From Acidobacteria bacterium AB60 (GTDB lineage: Bacteria; Acidobacteriota; Terriglobia; Terriglobales; Acidobacteriaceae): a stretch of 64,000 nucleotides of DNA. The notes under the pieces were generated by a model. The model saw only the letters and a program-made list of their open reading frames with translations. It was not told the origin of the DNA and made no database searches. Made by a program: the position numbers and the translations under genes. Location of the stretch: NCBI GenBank assembly GCA_008682415.1, contig VANK01000013.1:62001-126000 (forward strand), given 5' to 3'. Shown here in pieces: positions 24,055-32,556 of this stretch; within the stretch, counting starts at the first letter, position 1; every line of letters starts with the position of its first letter.

Positions 24055-25617
24055 TCAACGGCGAGAAAAAGCAGCCGAGCGGTTGTTATGCGTAATCTTG
24101 CGGAGCGGTTCCAGTGCCAGAGCGAGTTCGCGAACACCATGTCGGATTTCGCGCGGGGCGAAGGGGGCAAAGCCGAGTTGGAGGGCCGATGAAGCTTTTC
24201 GTTGGCGGCTGTAGCGATTGATCGGAACCACTTCAATGCCCCGCTCCGCGGCGGCCATCGCGGCGGCTTCCGGGTCCATGCCTTCGCAGAGCCGTGCTGC
24301 GGTCTGCAGGCCCGCTTCCACGCCGCTGATCTCGAGCAGCCCACTCCAATGGGTTTTTGCAGTCTCAACCAGGGCCGCCCGGCGTTCGGAGTAGATCTGC
24401 CTCATGCGTCGCAGGTGACGGGCGAAGTGTCCGGCTTCCATGAAATCGCTGAGGATCATCTGCTCAAGCATGGGCGCGTGCCGGGTGGAGATGGATTTGG
24501 CCGCGGCGAAACGGTCCACGAGATCGGCAGGAATGACCGCATAGCCCATTCGCAATGAGGGAAAGAGCACCTTGCTGAAACTGCCCGCAAACAGAACGGC
24601 GCCCTCAGAATCCAGGGACTGAAGGGCAGGAACGGGACGCCCTTCGTAGCGGTATTCACTGTCGTAGTCATCTTCGAAGATGGTGGCGCCAGTGCGGGTG
24701 GCCCATTCCAGCACTTGGAGGCGACGGGGGAGACTCATGGTGATGCCGAGCGGGAACTGGTGTCCGGGCGTGACGTAGAGGAGTCGAACGTCCTTGAGCC
24801 TTCTCCAGTCGAGCTTCCATCCTCCATCATCCACCTCGAGAGGAACGAGGTGCGCGCCCACCGCTTCAAATGCCAAAGCTGCCCCGGGGTAGCCGGGATC
24901 TTCCACGCCGACCCGGTCGCCCGGTCCGGCGAGGAGACGCGCGGTCAGATCGAGAGCCTCCTGGACGCCAGAGACAATGGCGATCTGTTCCGGCTGGCAA
25001 TTCACGCCGCGGGACGTGGTCAGATATTCCGCGACTGCGAGTCTGAGAGGCATGAAGCCCATGGGATCGCAGAAGAACAGATCCTGGACGGAGGCCTTGC
25101 GCACCCGGCGCACGGTCGTCCTGGCCCAGAGATCAGCGGGGAATAGATCGAGTGCTGGAAGATTGGGGCGGAACGGGCGGCTGACGCGCTTCTCATAATG
25201 CTCAAAGGGCGCTGCTCGCCGCGCGAAGGCCGAAAGGTGGCGTTGCTTTGGAGGCGCAGCGCCGCCAGTATTCCGGCGAAGATCTGCCGCCGAGGGTGGT
25301 TTGGAGGTTGAATACCGGGCTGCTTGGGAGTGCGCGTGGAGAAGGTCTTCGGGAAGAACGCGGCTCACGCGCGTTCCTGAACCAGTGATGGATTCGAGGT
25401 AGCCCTCAGACTTCAGCTCTTCAAACGCCAGGACCACCGTCCCCCGCGAAACTTCGTATTGAATGGCCAGATCCCGAGTTGACGGCAAGCGAGACCCGGG
25501 ATGCAATCGGCCTTGAAGAATGCTGTCGCGGAGAGCAGTGTAGAGCCAGCGATAGGCGTGCACCCGTCGGTCCCGCGGCGGAAGAGGCAGTTCGAAAGTG
25601 CTGGAACGTCGCGGCAT
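24055..25617 (-). CDS. MocR/GabR-type GntR regulator fused to a PLP aminotransferase-like domain
   Basis: The 520-residue protein has an N-terminal GntR winged helix at about residues 20-90 (LYTALRDSILQGRLHPGSRLPSTRDLAIQYEVSRGTVVLAFEELKSEGYL, in family order). A type I PLP aminotransferase fold follows from about 150 to 500, with the PLP-binding lysine Lys349 in GSFSKVLFPSLRMGY. MocR regulators bind PLP or an amino-compound adduct and switch adjacent divergent genes. The divergent operon here encodes a cupin, a DoxX-like membrane protein and an NTF2-like protein. Two inverted copies of a MocR-type box lie in the 92-base gap between them. Autoregulation and control of that operon are inferred. 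Confidence 0.93.
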   Translation of the reverse strand: MPRRSSTFELPLPPRDRRVHAYRWLYTALRDSILQGRLHPGSRLPSTRDLAIQYEVSRGTVVLAFEELKSEGYLESITGSGTRVSRVLPEDLLHAHSQAARYSTSKPPSAADLRRNTGGAAPPKQRHLSAFARRAAPFEHYEKRVSRPFRPNLPALDLFPADLWARTTVRRVRKASVQDLFFCDPMGFMPLRLAVAEYLTTSRGVNCQPEQIAIVSGVQEALDLTARLLAGPGDRVGVEDPGYPGAALAFEAVGAHLVPLEVDDGGWKLDWRRLKDVRLLYVTPGHQFPLGITMSLPRRLQVLEWATRTGATIFEDDYDSEYRYEGRPVPALQSLDSEGAVLFAGSFSKVLFPSLRMGYAVIPADLVDRFAAAKSISTRHAPMLEQMILSDFMEAGHFARHLRRMRQIYSERRAALVETAKTHWSGLLEISGVEAGLQTAARLCEGMDPEAAAMAAAERGIEVVPINRYSRQRKASSALQLGFAPFAPREIRHGVRELALALEPLRKITHNNRSAAFSRR

Positions 25618-25625
25618 CTAAGGGC

Positions 25626-25636
25626 AAAGTGGTACA
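25626..25636 (+). promoter_or_regulatory. Candidate MocR operator half-site 1
   Basis: AAAGTGGTACA lies 9 bases upstream of the MocR start codon. It resembles the AAAGTGG(T)CTA box known for PdxR-type MocR regulators. Confidence 0.5.
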
Positions 25637-25666
25637 GCCTTCAAGTTATAAATGGATATTTGTCTC

Positions 25667-25677
25667 TAGTCCACTAT
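25667..25677 (-). promoter_or_regulatory. Candidate MocR operator half-site 2
   Basis: On the minus strand this reads ATAGTGGACTA, one base from AAAGTGGWCTA. It is in inverted orientation to half-site 1, centre to centre 41 bases, close to four helical turns. Confidence 0.5.
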
Positions 25678-25709
25678 TCTTCTAGACTCCATCCCAGAAG
25701 GGAAGAGAA

Positions 25710-26135
25710 ATGATCAACAAACGAGGTATGCTGGCCGGCGCCGCCGTGGTGCTCGCGTGCGGGGCGGCTCTGGTTGCGCAGGAGATGGCCCAGCGTTCGT
25801 CACGAACTGCCTTCACGCACACATTGCCGGAACTCAAGGGAGATCACCTCAGAGTCGACCTGGTCGAAGTCAACTACGGACCCAGTGCGGGGTCGCCTCC
25901 CCATAGTCATCCCTGCCCGGTGATTGGATATGTTCTGGAGGGCACGGTTCGGATGCAGGTGCGGGGGCAAGTGGAAGCCACTTACACCGCGGGACAGAGC
26001 TTTTACGAGGATCCGAACGGCGCGCACATTGTTTCAGCCAATGACAGCCAGAGCAAGCCGGCGAAGTTCCTGGCGTTCTTTGTGTGCGACCACGACGGCC
26101 CGCTGAGTACGCCGATTTCAGGAGCGCAGAGATGA
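25710..26135 (+). CDS. Exported small cupin-domain protein
   Basis: A 141-residue protein with an N-terminal signal or membrane segment (about 7-25). A single cupin_2 barrel follows, with HSHPCPVIGYVLEGTVRMQV giving motif 1 (the metal-binding H-x-H and a later glutamate) and QSFYEDPNGAHIVSAN giving motif 2. Cupins of this size bind a metal or small ligand. The gene is first in an operon divergent from the MocR regulator; GGGAAGAG precedes ATG 25710. The stop overlaps the next start by four bases. The ligand is unknown. Confidence 0.8.
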   Translation: MINKRGMLAGAAVVLACGAALVAQEMAQRSSRTAFTHTLPELKGDHLRVDLVEVNYGPSAGSPPHSHPCPVIGYVLEGTVRMQVRGQVEATYTAGQSFYEDPNGAHIVSANDSQSKPAKFLAFFVCDHDGPLSTPISGAQR

Positions 26136-26590
26136 GGCAATTGCAAGTCTCGGCTCCAAACCGCTTTCGGCGTCTGGAATGGTGGGGACTTCTGTACGCG
26201 CGGGTCTCTCTGGGCACAGCGTTCCTCTCTGCTATTGCATCGCGGTTTGGACTCTGGCAGGGCGAGCCCGGCCTCGGGCAATTTGCCGGATTTATCAAAC
26301 GCACGGCCGAGTTGAATTGGTTCGTGCCGATGACCGTGATTCCGCTGATTGCTTGGACTGCTACGGCTGCCGAGACATTGCTGGGTCTCTTATTGATTGC
26401 GGGAGTGTGGCTACGCTGGGTCTCGCTCGCGTCAGCGATCCTGCTGGCGTTATTTGGAACTACGATGGCAATCGCTGACGGGATCAAGTCGCCGATGGAC
26501 TATTCGGTCTTCTCTGCCTCGGGCGCGGCGGTGTTGCTTGCCCTTTGGGCTCTGAGGCATCACCAGGAACAGACAATCGTCGGGGAGTAA
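26132..26590 (+). CDS. DoxX-like membrane protein
   Basis: ATG 26132 overlaps the cupin stop and gives a 152-residue protein. Four hydrophobic segments are visible (LYARVSLGTAFLSAIASRF, FVPMTVIPLIAWTATAAETLLGLLLIAGVWLRW, and two in the C-terminal half), with a pattern typical of DoxX/DoxD-like quinone-interacting small membrane proteins. The glutamate-bearing central helix (ATAAETLLG) matches the family. DoxX-like proteins accompany diverse redox genes and their function is often unclear. The gene belongs to the MocR-divergent operon and precedes an NTF2-like gene by twelve bases. Confidence 0.75.
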   Translation: MRQLQVSAPNRFRRLEWWGLLYARVSLGTAFLSAIASRFGLWQGEPGLGQFAGFIKRTAELNWFVPMTVIPLIAWTATAAETLLGLLLIAGVWLRWVSLASAILLALFGTTMAIADGIKSPMDYSVFSASGAAVLLALWALRHHQEQTIVGE

Positions 26591-26602
26591 AGGAGGACGG
26601 TC

Positions 26603-27058
26603 GTGCATTGCAGATGGAGTCGGCTTTTTGCTGTTGCGTCTATTGTTGTGACACTTGGCAGCGGAGTGCTGCAAGGGCAGAAGCAGGACGATACGAAGCT
26701 CTTGCAGGTGCGCGAAGCTGTTTGGCACGCATTCTTTGCCAATGACGTTGCAGTCTTGAATGAGCTGGTTCCCCCAGAGACTATTTCTCTGGGGCCAGGG
26801 GCAGACGGATGGGAGAACCACGCCGATATCTTGCGGGATGCGGCCGATTTTCAGGCGAAGGGCGGGAAACTCATCCGACTGGAGTTTCCCCGGACCGAGG
26901 TGCAGCATTTTGGCGATGTTGCTGTGACCTACAGCGAGTTCGTGTACGAGATCGAGGTAAACGGGAAGCGTTCGCAGGCGAAGGGTCGCGCCATGGAGGT
27001 CTTCGTACGGCACGGTGGCAAATGGACCAATCCGGGCTGGCACACAGACCGCGAGTAA
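26603..27058 (+). CDS. Exported NTF2/SnoaL-like protein
   Basis: The GTG at 26603 is preceded by AAAGGAGG, giving a 151-residue protein with a signal peptide (about 1-26). The mature part shows the NTF2-like pattern: VREAVWHAFFANDVAVLNELV for the first helix pair, then repeated beta strands (GDVAVTYSEFVYEIEVNGK, GRAMEVFVRHGGKWTNPGWHTD). The conical NTF2 fold serves as a binding or catalytic pocket in many exported enzymes. No active-site residues can be chosen. It is the last gene of the MocR-divergent operon; the next gene is convergent. Confidence 0.78.
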   Translation: MHCRWSRLFAVASIVVTLGSGVLQGQKQDDTKLLQVREAVWHAFFANDVAVLNELVPPETISLGPGADGWENHADILRDAADFQAKGGKLIRLEFPRTEVQHFGDVAVTYSEFVYEIEVNGKRSQAKGRAMEVFVRHGGKWTNPGWHTDRE

Positions 27059-27106
27059 GTGCGAGCCCCCTCCGTTTCCACCGACAGAAGGGGCCTACCT
27101 GCCCTG

Positions 27107-29866
27107 CTATCGCAAAGCGACCGATTGAAACGGCAAATTCGTCACCGGCCAATGGGTTGGGTCGGCTTCAATGTTGGGCGCAATCGAGGAGCCGTTAACG
27201 GTTGTAGGTCTAACCGAAACGTTCCAGCCGTCTACGACAACGAGAGCTGGTTCGCCGTGGAGGTCTTTTGTGTCGGCCTGGATGTGGATGGTGCGGTCCT
27301 CTCCCGGAATCAGAGATACATAGTTGGCGTAATAGAAGACCGGCAGAACGCGCTTATCGCTCGTTTTGCGGCGAAGCTGCACATGTGCCATCAGCGCAAC
27401 AGACTTCGATCCGTTGTGCAGGGTGACAGTGACGGTTGTTTTGCCACCGGCGTCGGACCGGGCGATCTGCGGCTCCAGGATCACCTGCGGGAGTTTATTG
27501 AGGTCGGTGAGGTCATCGCCGCGATTCTCCGGGCCCTGAAGCCAGTAGAAGTTTGTCGACAGTAGTTTTCCTGCCGACGACGTGAGATCCAACTTCAGAA
27601 AGTGCACGTTGGAGATGGACGGAGGAAGTTCAAGCATGCCGATCGTGATAGCGCTCGATTCCGCGGCGCTGATCTTTTGGCTGGACTGCGATGCGATGCT
27701 CCCATCCAGGTTGAGCAGCGTGACGTGAGCTGTGGCGTTGTCGAGGGGAGTCGGCAAGTTGTTGATCACCTGCAATGTGCTGAGCGCCTCGTTCAATTGA
27801 ATGTGTTGCATCTCCCCCGCGCTGCGCACGGCGAAAAGCGAGGAGTTAGGCTCGAAGTCATAGTGGTAGAGTTGCCAAACAAAGCTGGGTTGCGCGGGGT
27901 GGCTCATCCAGGTGATCACAGCAGTCGCGGGGTGGAACAGGCGAGCATTGCGTCCTTCGTACATCGCGCGGTAGGCCTCATAGTTCATCAACTGCGCCTT
28001 TCGAACGAAGTCAGCGAGGTTCGCGGGCTTGCCATAGCGTTCCGCCACGATGAGCGGATACTGATCGCCCTGCTGTGCTCCTCGGGCAAAATCGTGTTCC
28101 GCCCAGGCGTCGCCTATCTGCTCCCAATCCTTTTGCGCCAGCATCCCATGAATTGATTCAAGCGTGGGCACGGACATGGAGCCAGTCTCAGTTTTGAAAT
28201 AGTCGTCGGTAATCTTGTAGAACTCGCGCGGTTCGCGCCAGTGGTACGGACCCCCGGAGCGCACCCCTGCGCCGGAGGTGGAACTGGGCTGATAGCGGCG
28301 CGTCGGCTCGAGTTCAAGGAGCAGGTCACGCAGCTTGCGGTCGATCTCAGGAGGGGGGAACCCTTCGTTGCGGGCACACCACAGCATGATGGAAGGGTGA
28401 TTCCGGAAGCGCAGCACCTTGTCGCGCACATTGGCCATGTAGGTATCTAGGTCGGTCGGATCGGGGCCATCGCTGGGATTGGGTTGAAAGAACTCATCCC
28501 ATATGAGCAGGCCGTACTTATCGCACAAATCGTAGAAATCCTCACCGGTGCTCTGGCCAACCCAGTTACGGATCGTGTTGAGGTTCGCAATCTGATGCAG
28601 GTGAATCTCAGCATCCAGCCGATCGCGCGGAATTCGCTTCAGCGCTTCATCCAGACCCCAGTCCCCACCCCGGATGAAGACACGCACGCCATTCACGCTG
28701 ATGGTGAGGTTCTCCGAATCGGGGACCGCATAGGTGATCTTGCGAACGCCGAAATTGACATCATCGCTGTCGGAAATTTTGCCGTTCGCTACGAAGGCGA
28801 GGTGCAGCTTGTAAAGGTTTTGTGGTCCGTATCCGTTTGGCCACCACAGGCGTGGGTGGCTCATGTGCAGACCGGGCGTGTTTCTCGGATCGAACGACAG
28901 CTTCTGCGAACCATGCGCGGGGATGTCGACGGCCATCTGAAACGTAATGTTTTCGATCGAACCGCGAAAGACGCCTTTCTGCGAATCGCCAGTGACATTT
29001 TGCAGGGTGACCTGCACCGCGACATCGCTGGAATCCGTTTGCGGCAACGGCAAGTCCGTCGTGACGAGTGGATCCTTCAGGAGAACAGGACCGCTTGTTG
29101 AGAGTGTTACCTTTTGCCAGATGCCGCTGTCCCTATCTCGAATCGCGGGAACCCAGTCCCAACCGATGGTGGAGAGGAATGTGGGTCCGTCGATAGCGGA
29201 CTCCCCGCCGTTTGGGCCCATGCCGCCCCGGAGGGTGTGTTCGTGCGAAGTGCCGGGATGTGGCTGCGGCGAGACCAGCACAGCGATCACTGCCTTCTCG
29301 CCGGGCTTGACGATGTCCGTAACTTCGAATTTGCTCCGGATGAACGCCCCCCGAGTGGAGCCGATTCGTCTTCCATTCACCCAAATTTCAGAAGAGTAGT
29401 TGATGCCGTCGAAATTCAGCCAGAGATGTCTTCCCACGAAATCGGCGGGAATCAGCATCTCCGTCCGATACCACCAATTCGTGCGGCATAGACTCTCGGG
29501 AATCGATTCGGGACGGTTGTTCTCGCCGTAGGTGGGATCGGGATAGATGCCGTCATTCACGAGGGAGGTAAGAACGGTGCCGGGAACGGTTGCGGGGTAC
29601 CACCCTGTCGTTTCGAATCCCCGCGTCGCAATGGTGGAGCCGTCTTGTGAGACCTTGGATCCGTCCTGGAGCAGCCATCCCGAGGAGATCATAATGGGCC
29701 GGAGGCCTGCAGACAGACTTGGGGGCGGATTCGTTCCACGCACTGCCGGCTGAGCCGCAGGAGAAGAAACCGGTGCTTGCGCCGCGATCTGCGCGCTGGC
29801 CCGGCCAGGAATCAATGATATCGATATCAACAAGGCGAACAGAACAGCGCTGATTCGTCTCTGCAA
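27107..29866 (-). CDS. Exported glycoside hydrolase family 2 (beta-mannosidase / exo-glucosaminidase-like)
   Basis: A 919-residue exported enzyme starting at TTG 29866, with GGAGG nine bases upstream. The signal peptide ends near GRASAQ. The GH2 order is present: sugar-binding domain (WYRTEMLIPADFVGRHLWLNFDG, about 110-130), immunoglobulin-like domain, then the TIM barrel with DEFFQ, the catalytic acid/base Glu501 in CARNEG, and a candidate nucleophile Glu560 in TETGSMS. C-terminal beta-sandwich domains follow. The closest subfamilies are exo-beta-D-glucosaminidase (CsxA) and plant-type endo-beta-mannosidase. CsxA has an aspartate at the acid/base position, whereas here it is glutamate, so beta-mannosidase activity cannot be excluded. 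It is divergent from malQ and likely acts on glycans in the periplasm or outside the cell. Confidence 0.85.
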   Translation of the reverse strand: MQRRISAVLFALLISISLIPGRASAQIAAQAPVSSPAAQPAVRGTNPPPSLSAGLRPIMISSGWLLQDGSKVSQDGSTIATRGFETTGWYPATVPGTVLTSLVNDGIYPDPTYGENNRPESIPESLCRTNWWYRTEMLIPADFVGRHLWLNFDGINYSSEIWVNGRRIGSTRGAFIRSKFEVTDIVKPGEKAVIAVLVSPQPHPGTSHEHTLRGGMGPNGGESAIDGPTFLSTIGWDWVPAIRDRDSGIWQKVTLSTSGPVLLKDPLVTTDLPLPQTDSSDVAVQVTLQNVTGDSQKGVFRGSIENITFQMAVDIPAHGSQKLSFDPRNTPGLHMSHPRLWWPNGYGPQNLYKLHLAFVANGKISDSDDVNFGVRKITYAVPDSENLTISVNGVRVFIRGGDWGLDEALKRIPRDRLDAEIHLHQIANLNTIRNWVGQSTGEDFYDLCDKYGLLIWDEFFQPNPSDGPDPTDLDTYMANVRDKVLRFRNHPSIMLWCARNEGFPPPEIDRKLRDLLLELEPTRRYQPSSTSGAGVRSGGPYHWREPREFYKITDDYFKTETGSMSVPTLESIHGMLAQKDWEQIGDAWAEHDFARGAQQGDQYPLIVAERYGKPANLADFVRKAQLMNYEAYRAMYEGRNARLFHPATAVITWMSHPAQPSFVWQLYHYDFEPNSSLFAVRSAGEMQHIQLNEALSTLQVINNLPTPLDNATAHVTLLNLDGSIASQSSQKISAAESSAITIGMLELPPSISNVHFLKLDLTSSAGKLLSTNFYWLQGPENRGDDLTDLNKLPQVILEPQIARSDAGGKTTVTVTLHNGSKSVALMAHVQLRRKTSDKRVLPVFYYANYVSLIPGEDRTIHIQADTKDLHGEPALVVVDGWNVSVRPTTVNGSSIAPNIEADPTHWPVTNLPFQSVALR

Positions 29867-30065
29867 GAGTCAATCCTCCCATGCGGCGGCTTGCCTTTGA
29901 GGCTTGTTCGTATGAACAGAACATTGTAGCCGCCCCATTTCGAGGATGGAGTTCGAAGGGGGGAACATCAATTGATTTGCTGGGTAGACCGATCATTGTC
30001 TTGATGGGAAGGAATGCGAGACCCGGAGCAGCGCTGCGTCGGTATACGCATCGGATAATAACGAC

Positions 30066-31610
30066 ATGGAATTTCAGCGATCCTCTGGAGTGTTGCTGCA
30101 TGTGAGTTCCCTGCCTTCCTACGGGGGTATCGGCGACATGGGACCAGCTGCCCACGAGTTCGTCAGCTTTTTGGCGGCAGCCGGGCAGCATGTGTGGCAG
30201 GTGCTGCCGCTGTCGCCTACCGGCTTCGGCAATTCCCCGTATGCCGCTGCTTCGGCCTTTGCTGGAAATCCTTACCTCATCAGTCTCGAGTTTCTTTCCG
30301 ACTGGGGATGGATTGAGGGGAACCGCATTGCCGGTCTGGCTGGCAGGAGCGGACCGGCGCGCTTTGAAGAAGTGGAGCAGCGAAAGCTGCCGTTACTCTA
30401 TGAGGCGGCCGCCAACTTTCTCGACAGGGCCGCCAACGATCGAAAGCTGGCCGCGCAATGGGTGCAGTTCGAAGAATTTTGCCGTCGCGAGAGCAACTGG
30501 CTCAATGACTATGCGATGTATGCGGTCTTGCGAGCAAAGAACGGCACAGGAGCATGGACCAAGTGGCCTGAGCCGGAGCGGCGCCGCGAACCAGAGACAC
30601 TGAAGAACCTTCAGCGCGACGCGAGTCGGGCATTGGCGCTCGAACAGGTCCTGCAGTTTGCTTTTGCCCTCCAATGGGACAATCTCAGGGCAGAGGCGGC
30701 GAAGCACGCGATTCGAATCCTGGGCGATATTGCCATCTTCGTAAACATGGATTCAGCGGATGTATGGATGCATCCAGAACTCTTCGAACTGGATGAGGAT
30801 CTGGCTCCGACGCGCGTTGCAGGAGTGCCCCCCGACTACTTCTCGGCCACTGGCCAGCGCTGGGGCAATCCGCTCTACCGCTGGGATGTACTGGAGAAGA
30901 CTGGTTTCGACTGGTGGGTCCAGCGCATTGCCCGCGCCCGCCAGATCTATGACATTATCCGGCTGGACCACTTCCGCGGATTTCAGGCGTACTGGTCAAT
31001 TCCCGCAGAGGAGGAGACAGCCATCAATGGGGAGTGGGTGGAGGCGCCAGGGCTGGAGCTGTTCCGAGCGCTCGAGAAGGCGCTCGGCCCCCTGCCGCTG
31101 GTGGCTGAAGACCTGGGCTTGATCACCAAACAGGTCGATGATCTGCGACTCCAGGCCGGCTTTCCGGGTATGCGTGTTGTGCAGTTCGGATTTAGTGACA
31201 AGGGGGCGCACATGCACCTGCCCCATCAGTGGACCCCGGCCACGGTGGCCTACACCGGCACACATGACAACGACACGACCCAGGGCTGGTGGGAGAACGC
31301 GAGTGCTGCCGAACAGCTGGCGCTGAGCGCCTATCTCGGGCGCGTTCCGATGAACAGAAATGTGGCCAGCCCTGTGTGGCCCCTCATTCGGGCGGTAGCG
31401 GCCAGTGTCGCCCAGTTGGCGATCGTCCCGGCGCAAGATCTCTTGGAACTTGGATCCGATGCGCGCATGAACACGCCTGCTGTGCCGCAGGGCAATTGGA
31501 GCTGGCGGGCGCCCGAGGGCGCCTGGAATGCAGAGCTTGCTGCCAAAATGGCGGCAATCGTCGACGTGACAGACAGAGACAATGACCCTCTTCCCGACCT
31601 GCGGGCCTAA
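30066..31610 (+). CDS. malQ: 4-alpha-glucanotransferase (amylomaltase)
   Basis: MalQ transfers alpha-1,4-glucan segments between maltooligosaccharides. The 514-residue protein has the GH77 features: RSSGVLLHVSSLPS at the start, LPLSPTGFGNSPYAAASAFAGNPYLISLE, the nucleophile region IIRLDHFRGFQAYW, the acid/base region PLVAEDLGLITKQV, and TGTHDNDTTQGWW near the end. Length and motifs match the bacterial form without a long N-terminal extension. It is cytoplasmic. It stands alone downstream of a 199-base divergent gap shared with the GH2 gene, so the two may be co-regulated; no operator is evident. Confidence 0.96.
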   Translation: MEFQRSSGVLLHVSSLPSYGGIGDMGPAAHEFVSFLAAAGQHVWQVLPLSPTGFGNSPYAAASAFAGNPYLISLEFLSDWGWIEGNRIAGLAGRSGPARFEEVEQRKLPLLYEAAANFLDRAANDRKLAAQWVQFEEFCRRESNWLNDYAMYAVLRAKNGTGAWTKWPEPERRREPETLKNLQRDASRALALEQVLQFAFALQWDNLRAEAAKHAIRILGDIAIFVNMDSADVWMHPELFELDEDLAPTRVAGVPPDYFSATGQRWGNPLYRWDVLEKTGFDWWVQRIARARQIYDIIRLDHFRGFQAYWSIPAEEETAINGEWVEAPGLELFRALEKALGPLPLVAEDLGLITKQVDDLRLQAGFPGMRVVQFGFSDKGAHMHLPHQWTPATVAYTGTHDNDTTQGWWENASAAEQLALSAYLGRVPMNRNVASPVWPLIRAVAASVAQLAIVPAQDLLELGSDARMNTPAVPQGNWSWRAPEGAWNAELAAKMAAIVDVTDRDNDPLPDLRA

Positions 31611-31781
31611 ACCAATCCCAAATAGATGACAAACGGCTCCCCGCACTGTGCCAGGGCCATGATTGTGTCGTTTCCACTTGGCTTATGGGTTTGCGGAAGC
31701 GCGGCTCGGGATGAAGACCCAGTCCGGTCTGCCACTACCCGCGCCAGGTAGTCCTCCGGATCCAGTACCCGGGTCAGAGGC

Positions 31782-32303
31782 TCAGGAGAACGGGGCAGTG
31801 AGGCGGATTTTTGTTGCGGAGCCTACGAACAGAAATACTGCATGAGCTCGGCTGAAGAGGTGGCTCGCCGGCAAAAGAGTCGACCACCAGCCTGCGCGAA
31901 CGCCGTAATAGCGCACCACAATATAGGCGCACGCCATGGCGGCCAGAAAGAGGAGCCCGGCGCCGAGCCAGCGTAGACGGAACTCCGCTGCTTCGCGGCG
32001 TTGCAAACGCGCGCGCCCCACATTAGCGGCGAAGGTCGTCCAATCCTCGTCGACTGCACATTCGCCGGAGGCGGCACAGGCCTTCAGGAAGCGCTCGGTC
32101 CAGTCCTGCTGGTCCAGGCCGACCGCAGTCGCGTAGCCGCGCACGATGCCCTTGTTAAGGATGCCACCGGGGAGCTGCCGGAACTGGTTCTGCTCCAGTG
32201 CGAGCAGATGGTGGGCACTGATCTTGGTGACCGCCGTAATGTCTTCCAACGCGATGCCGCGGGATACCCGCTCCATGCGAAGGTCTTCCCCGAAAGTACT
32301 CAT
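31782..32303 (-). CDS. RodZ-like membrane helix-turn-helix protein, short form
   Basis: The 173-residue protein begins with an HTH_25-type helix-turn-helix (residues about 5-70: FGEDLRMERVSRGIALEDI, ALEQNQFRQLPGGILNKGIVRGYA). This is the cytoplasmic part of RodZ, which links MreB to the cell-wall machinery. One transmembrane segment follows at about 112-130 (LGAGLLFLAAMACAYIVVRYYG). The usual periplasmic C-terminal DUF4115 domain of RodZ is missing; only about 40 residues follow the membrane segment. It may be a RodZ paralogue or a membrane-bound regulator. The gene stands alone. A GGCCTAAA/TTTAGGCC inverted repeat lies upstream on the divergent side. Confidence 0.75.
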   Translation of the reverse strand: MSTFGEDLRMERVSRGIALEDITAVTKISAHHLLALEQNQFRQLPGGILNKGIVRGYATAVGLDQQDWTERFLKACAASGECAVDEDWTTFAANVGRARLQRREAAEFRLRWLGAGLLFLAAMACAYIVVRYYGVRAGWWSTLLPASHLFSRAHAVFLFVGSATKIRLTAPFS

Positions 32304-32392
32304 CGGATACCGCTCGCCGGCCTTAATTTAGCCTAATGGAATTCTCAACCCAACCATAATCTGAAGTAAAGCGGGGCGTCAAAGCAATTTTT

Positions 32393-32426
32393 GGCCTAAA
32401 CAGCTCCAGAAATGTTACTTTAGGCC
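32393..32426. promoter_or_regulatory. Inverted repeat GGCCTAAA-N18-TTTAGGCC
   Basis: Perfect 8-bp arms at 32393-32400 and 32419-32426, in the 253-base gap between the divergent HTH protein and ABC permease genes. A related TTTAGCC occurs at 32327. Possibly an operator; unassigned. Confidence 0.35.
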
Positions 32427-32556
32427 CGGATCGACACCTGGACCAAAAGCGGAGGTCGGGATTTCGACCCCCGCTCGGTAACCCGGAGCCTCTGGGCTTG
32501 GTAACCTGGAGCAGTGGGCAAATCCTTTTCAGCCCTCCGCCCGGGAGTCCTGACGG

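Noticed and set aside
23750-24214. Open frame between rplS and the MocR gene
   Set aside because: It overlaps the end of the MocR gene, lacks a ribosome site and has no recognisable sequence.
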